DNA from: Siphonodentalium dalli
Lineage: Eukaryota; Mollusca; Scaphopoda; Gadilida; Siphonodentaliidae
NCBI GenBank assembly: GCA_032622095.1
Contig: CP136068.1
Coordinates: 62,642,025-62,706,024, forward strand
Direction of reading: 5' to 3'
DNA: 64,000 bases
Every line of letters begins with the position of its first letter. Position 1 is the stretch's first letter. Positions 63,901 to 64,000 of the stretch are shown here, piece after piece. The position numbers and the translations under genes are program-made. Below the pieces are notes generated by a model. That model saw nothing but the letters and a program-made list of their open reading frames with translations, searched no databases and was not told the DNA's origin.

Positions 63901-64000
63901 CCTGTCCACTCTTATATGAGTTCCAGCCTGTCCACTCTTATATGAGTTCCTGCCTGTCTACTCTTATATGAGTTCCTCCCTGTCCACTTTATATGAGTTC
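57945..64000 (+). repeat. 6-kb block almost identical to 27419-33473
   Basis: The match starts at TGTCCACTCGTATATG (57945, compare 27419) and runs off the window. The offset is 30526 bp up to about 61915 and 30527 after one base (CCACTCTTATATG against CCACTTTATATG near 31390). Only a handful of single-base differences were seen: TTGACTC/TTGACAC, CCCTGTCC/CCCCGTCC, GCCTG/GCTTG and TTATGAG/TTATTAG. It matches copy 2 of the 7.7-kb duplication rather than copy 1 (shared GCCTGTTCACTC near 58499 and 27972). Confidence 0.92.

Larger units (their letters stand above)
1..64000 (+). repeat. 26-bp satellite / giant minisatellite array spanning the window
   Basis: A 26-bp monomer (positions 1-12 TGTCCACTCTTA, positions 13-26 TATGAGTTCCTCCC) is repeated head to tail from the first base to the last. 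The consensus is 46% GC, 73% pyrimidine on the + strand and lacks CpG. Most copies differ from it at one to three bases, concentrated in the last eight positions and in the central TTATATGAG. Length variants seen are 24 bp (one AT lost, giving CTTATGAG), 25 bp (TCCATCTTATATG, CCACTTTATATG, TTCCCCCTGTCC, GCCTGCCACTAG) and 22 bp (GCCTGCTCGTATATG). Because 26 is not a multiple of three and each unit carries TGA or TAG, frames close quickly, which explains the lack of coding sequence on either strand. Tandem satellite or VNTR is certain; its name and the species are not recognised. Confidence 0.98.

Noticed and set aside
1-64000. CRISPR-like array of short regular repeats
   Set aside because: Repeats are directly adjacent with no unique spacers, and variation is spread through the unit.
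1-64000. TATA-box-like TTATATGAG or a start-codon ATG in each unit as promoter or gene signals
   Set aside because: They occur in nearly every monomer as part of the repeat and carry no specific context.
1-64000. G-quadruplex or long triplex-forming strand
   Set aside because: The minus strand has GG, GGG and GG close together in GGACAGGGAGG, but the fourth run is separated by a long loop, and pyrimidine runs are interrupted every 8-11 bases.
1-64000. CENP-B box or telomere-type repeat
   Set aside because: No unit resembles the CENP-B core (TTCG with CGGG) and no telomeric hexamer runs are present.

Overview
The whole 64 kb is one satellite or large-VNTR array. It contains no genes, RNA genes, transposons or CRISPR arrays that I can support. 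The building block is a 26-bp monomer: positions 1-12 TGTCCACTCTTA, positions 13-26 TATGAGTTCCTCCC. It repeats head to tail about 2,450-2,500 times (window length divided by unit length). Copies vary at a few fixed places: CCTCCC / CCTGCC / GCTCCC / GCTGCC / CCAGCC / CATCCA at the 3' end, TTATATGAG / TTTTATGAG / TCGTATATGAG / TATATTAG in the middle, and unit lengths of 22, 24 and 25 bp. The + strand is pyrimidine-rich (19 of 26 bases) and the consensus has no CpG. A long, nearly pure, non-coding array with nested higher-order repeats points to a eukaryotic nuclear genome (heterochromatin, subtelomere or pericentromere, or a giant VNTR). The species cannot be told from this sequence.

Layout. 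1-13985: domain A, higher-order repeats of about 2.7-2.8 kb marked by TTTGAGATCC units and a block of TTTTATGAG units, with longer echoes 7.4-8.3 kb apart. 13986-21669 and 21670-29406: two adjacent, nearly identical 7.7-kb copies rich in TATATTAG units. 29407-33480: a related 4-kb continuation. 33480-39755: a mosaic of the same variants with two small interruptions of foreign or slipped sequence and a run of 24-bp units. 39756-40126 and about 41305-41384: the only two places where the monomers flip to the opposite strand. 40127-46130: forward array again, of the domain-A type, including a 2.1-kb tandem duplication. 46131-50045, 50046-53770 and part of 53771-57944: about 3.8-3.9-kb higher-order repeats. 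57945-64000 (running off the end): a block almost identical to 27419-33473, 30.5 kb upstream.

The longest open frames (68-102 codons) are by-products of the repeat: 24-bp units keep one frame open, and two of the frames are the same sequence in the two 7.7-kb copies. No stretch over 300 bp is free of the repeat. The main interest is in the array's dynamics: recent large duplications, two inversions with hairpin-forming junctions, and a perfect match in each consensus monomer to the 13-base human PRDM9 recombination-hotspot motif. All coordinates and offsets were read by eye; block edges are usually good to about one monomer.
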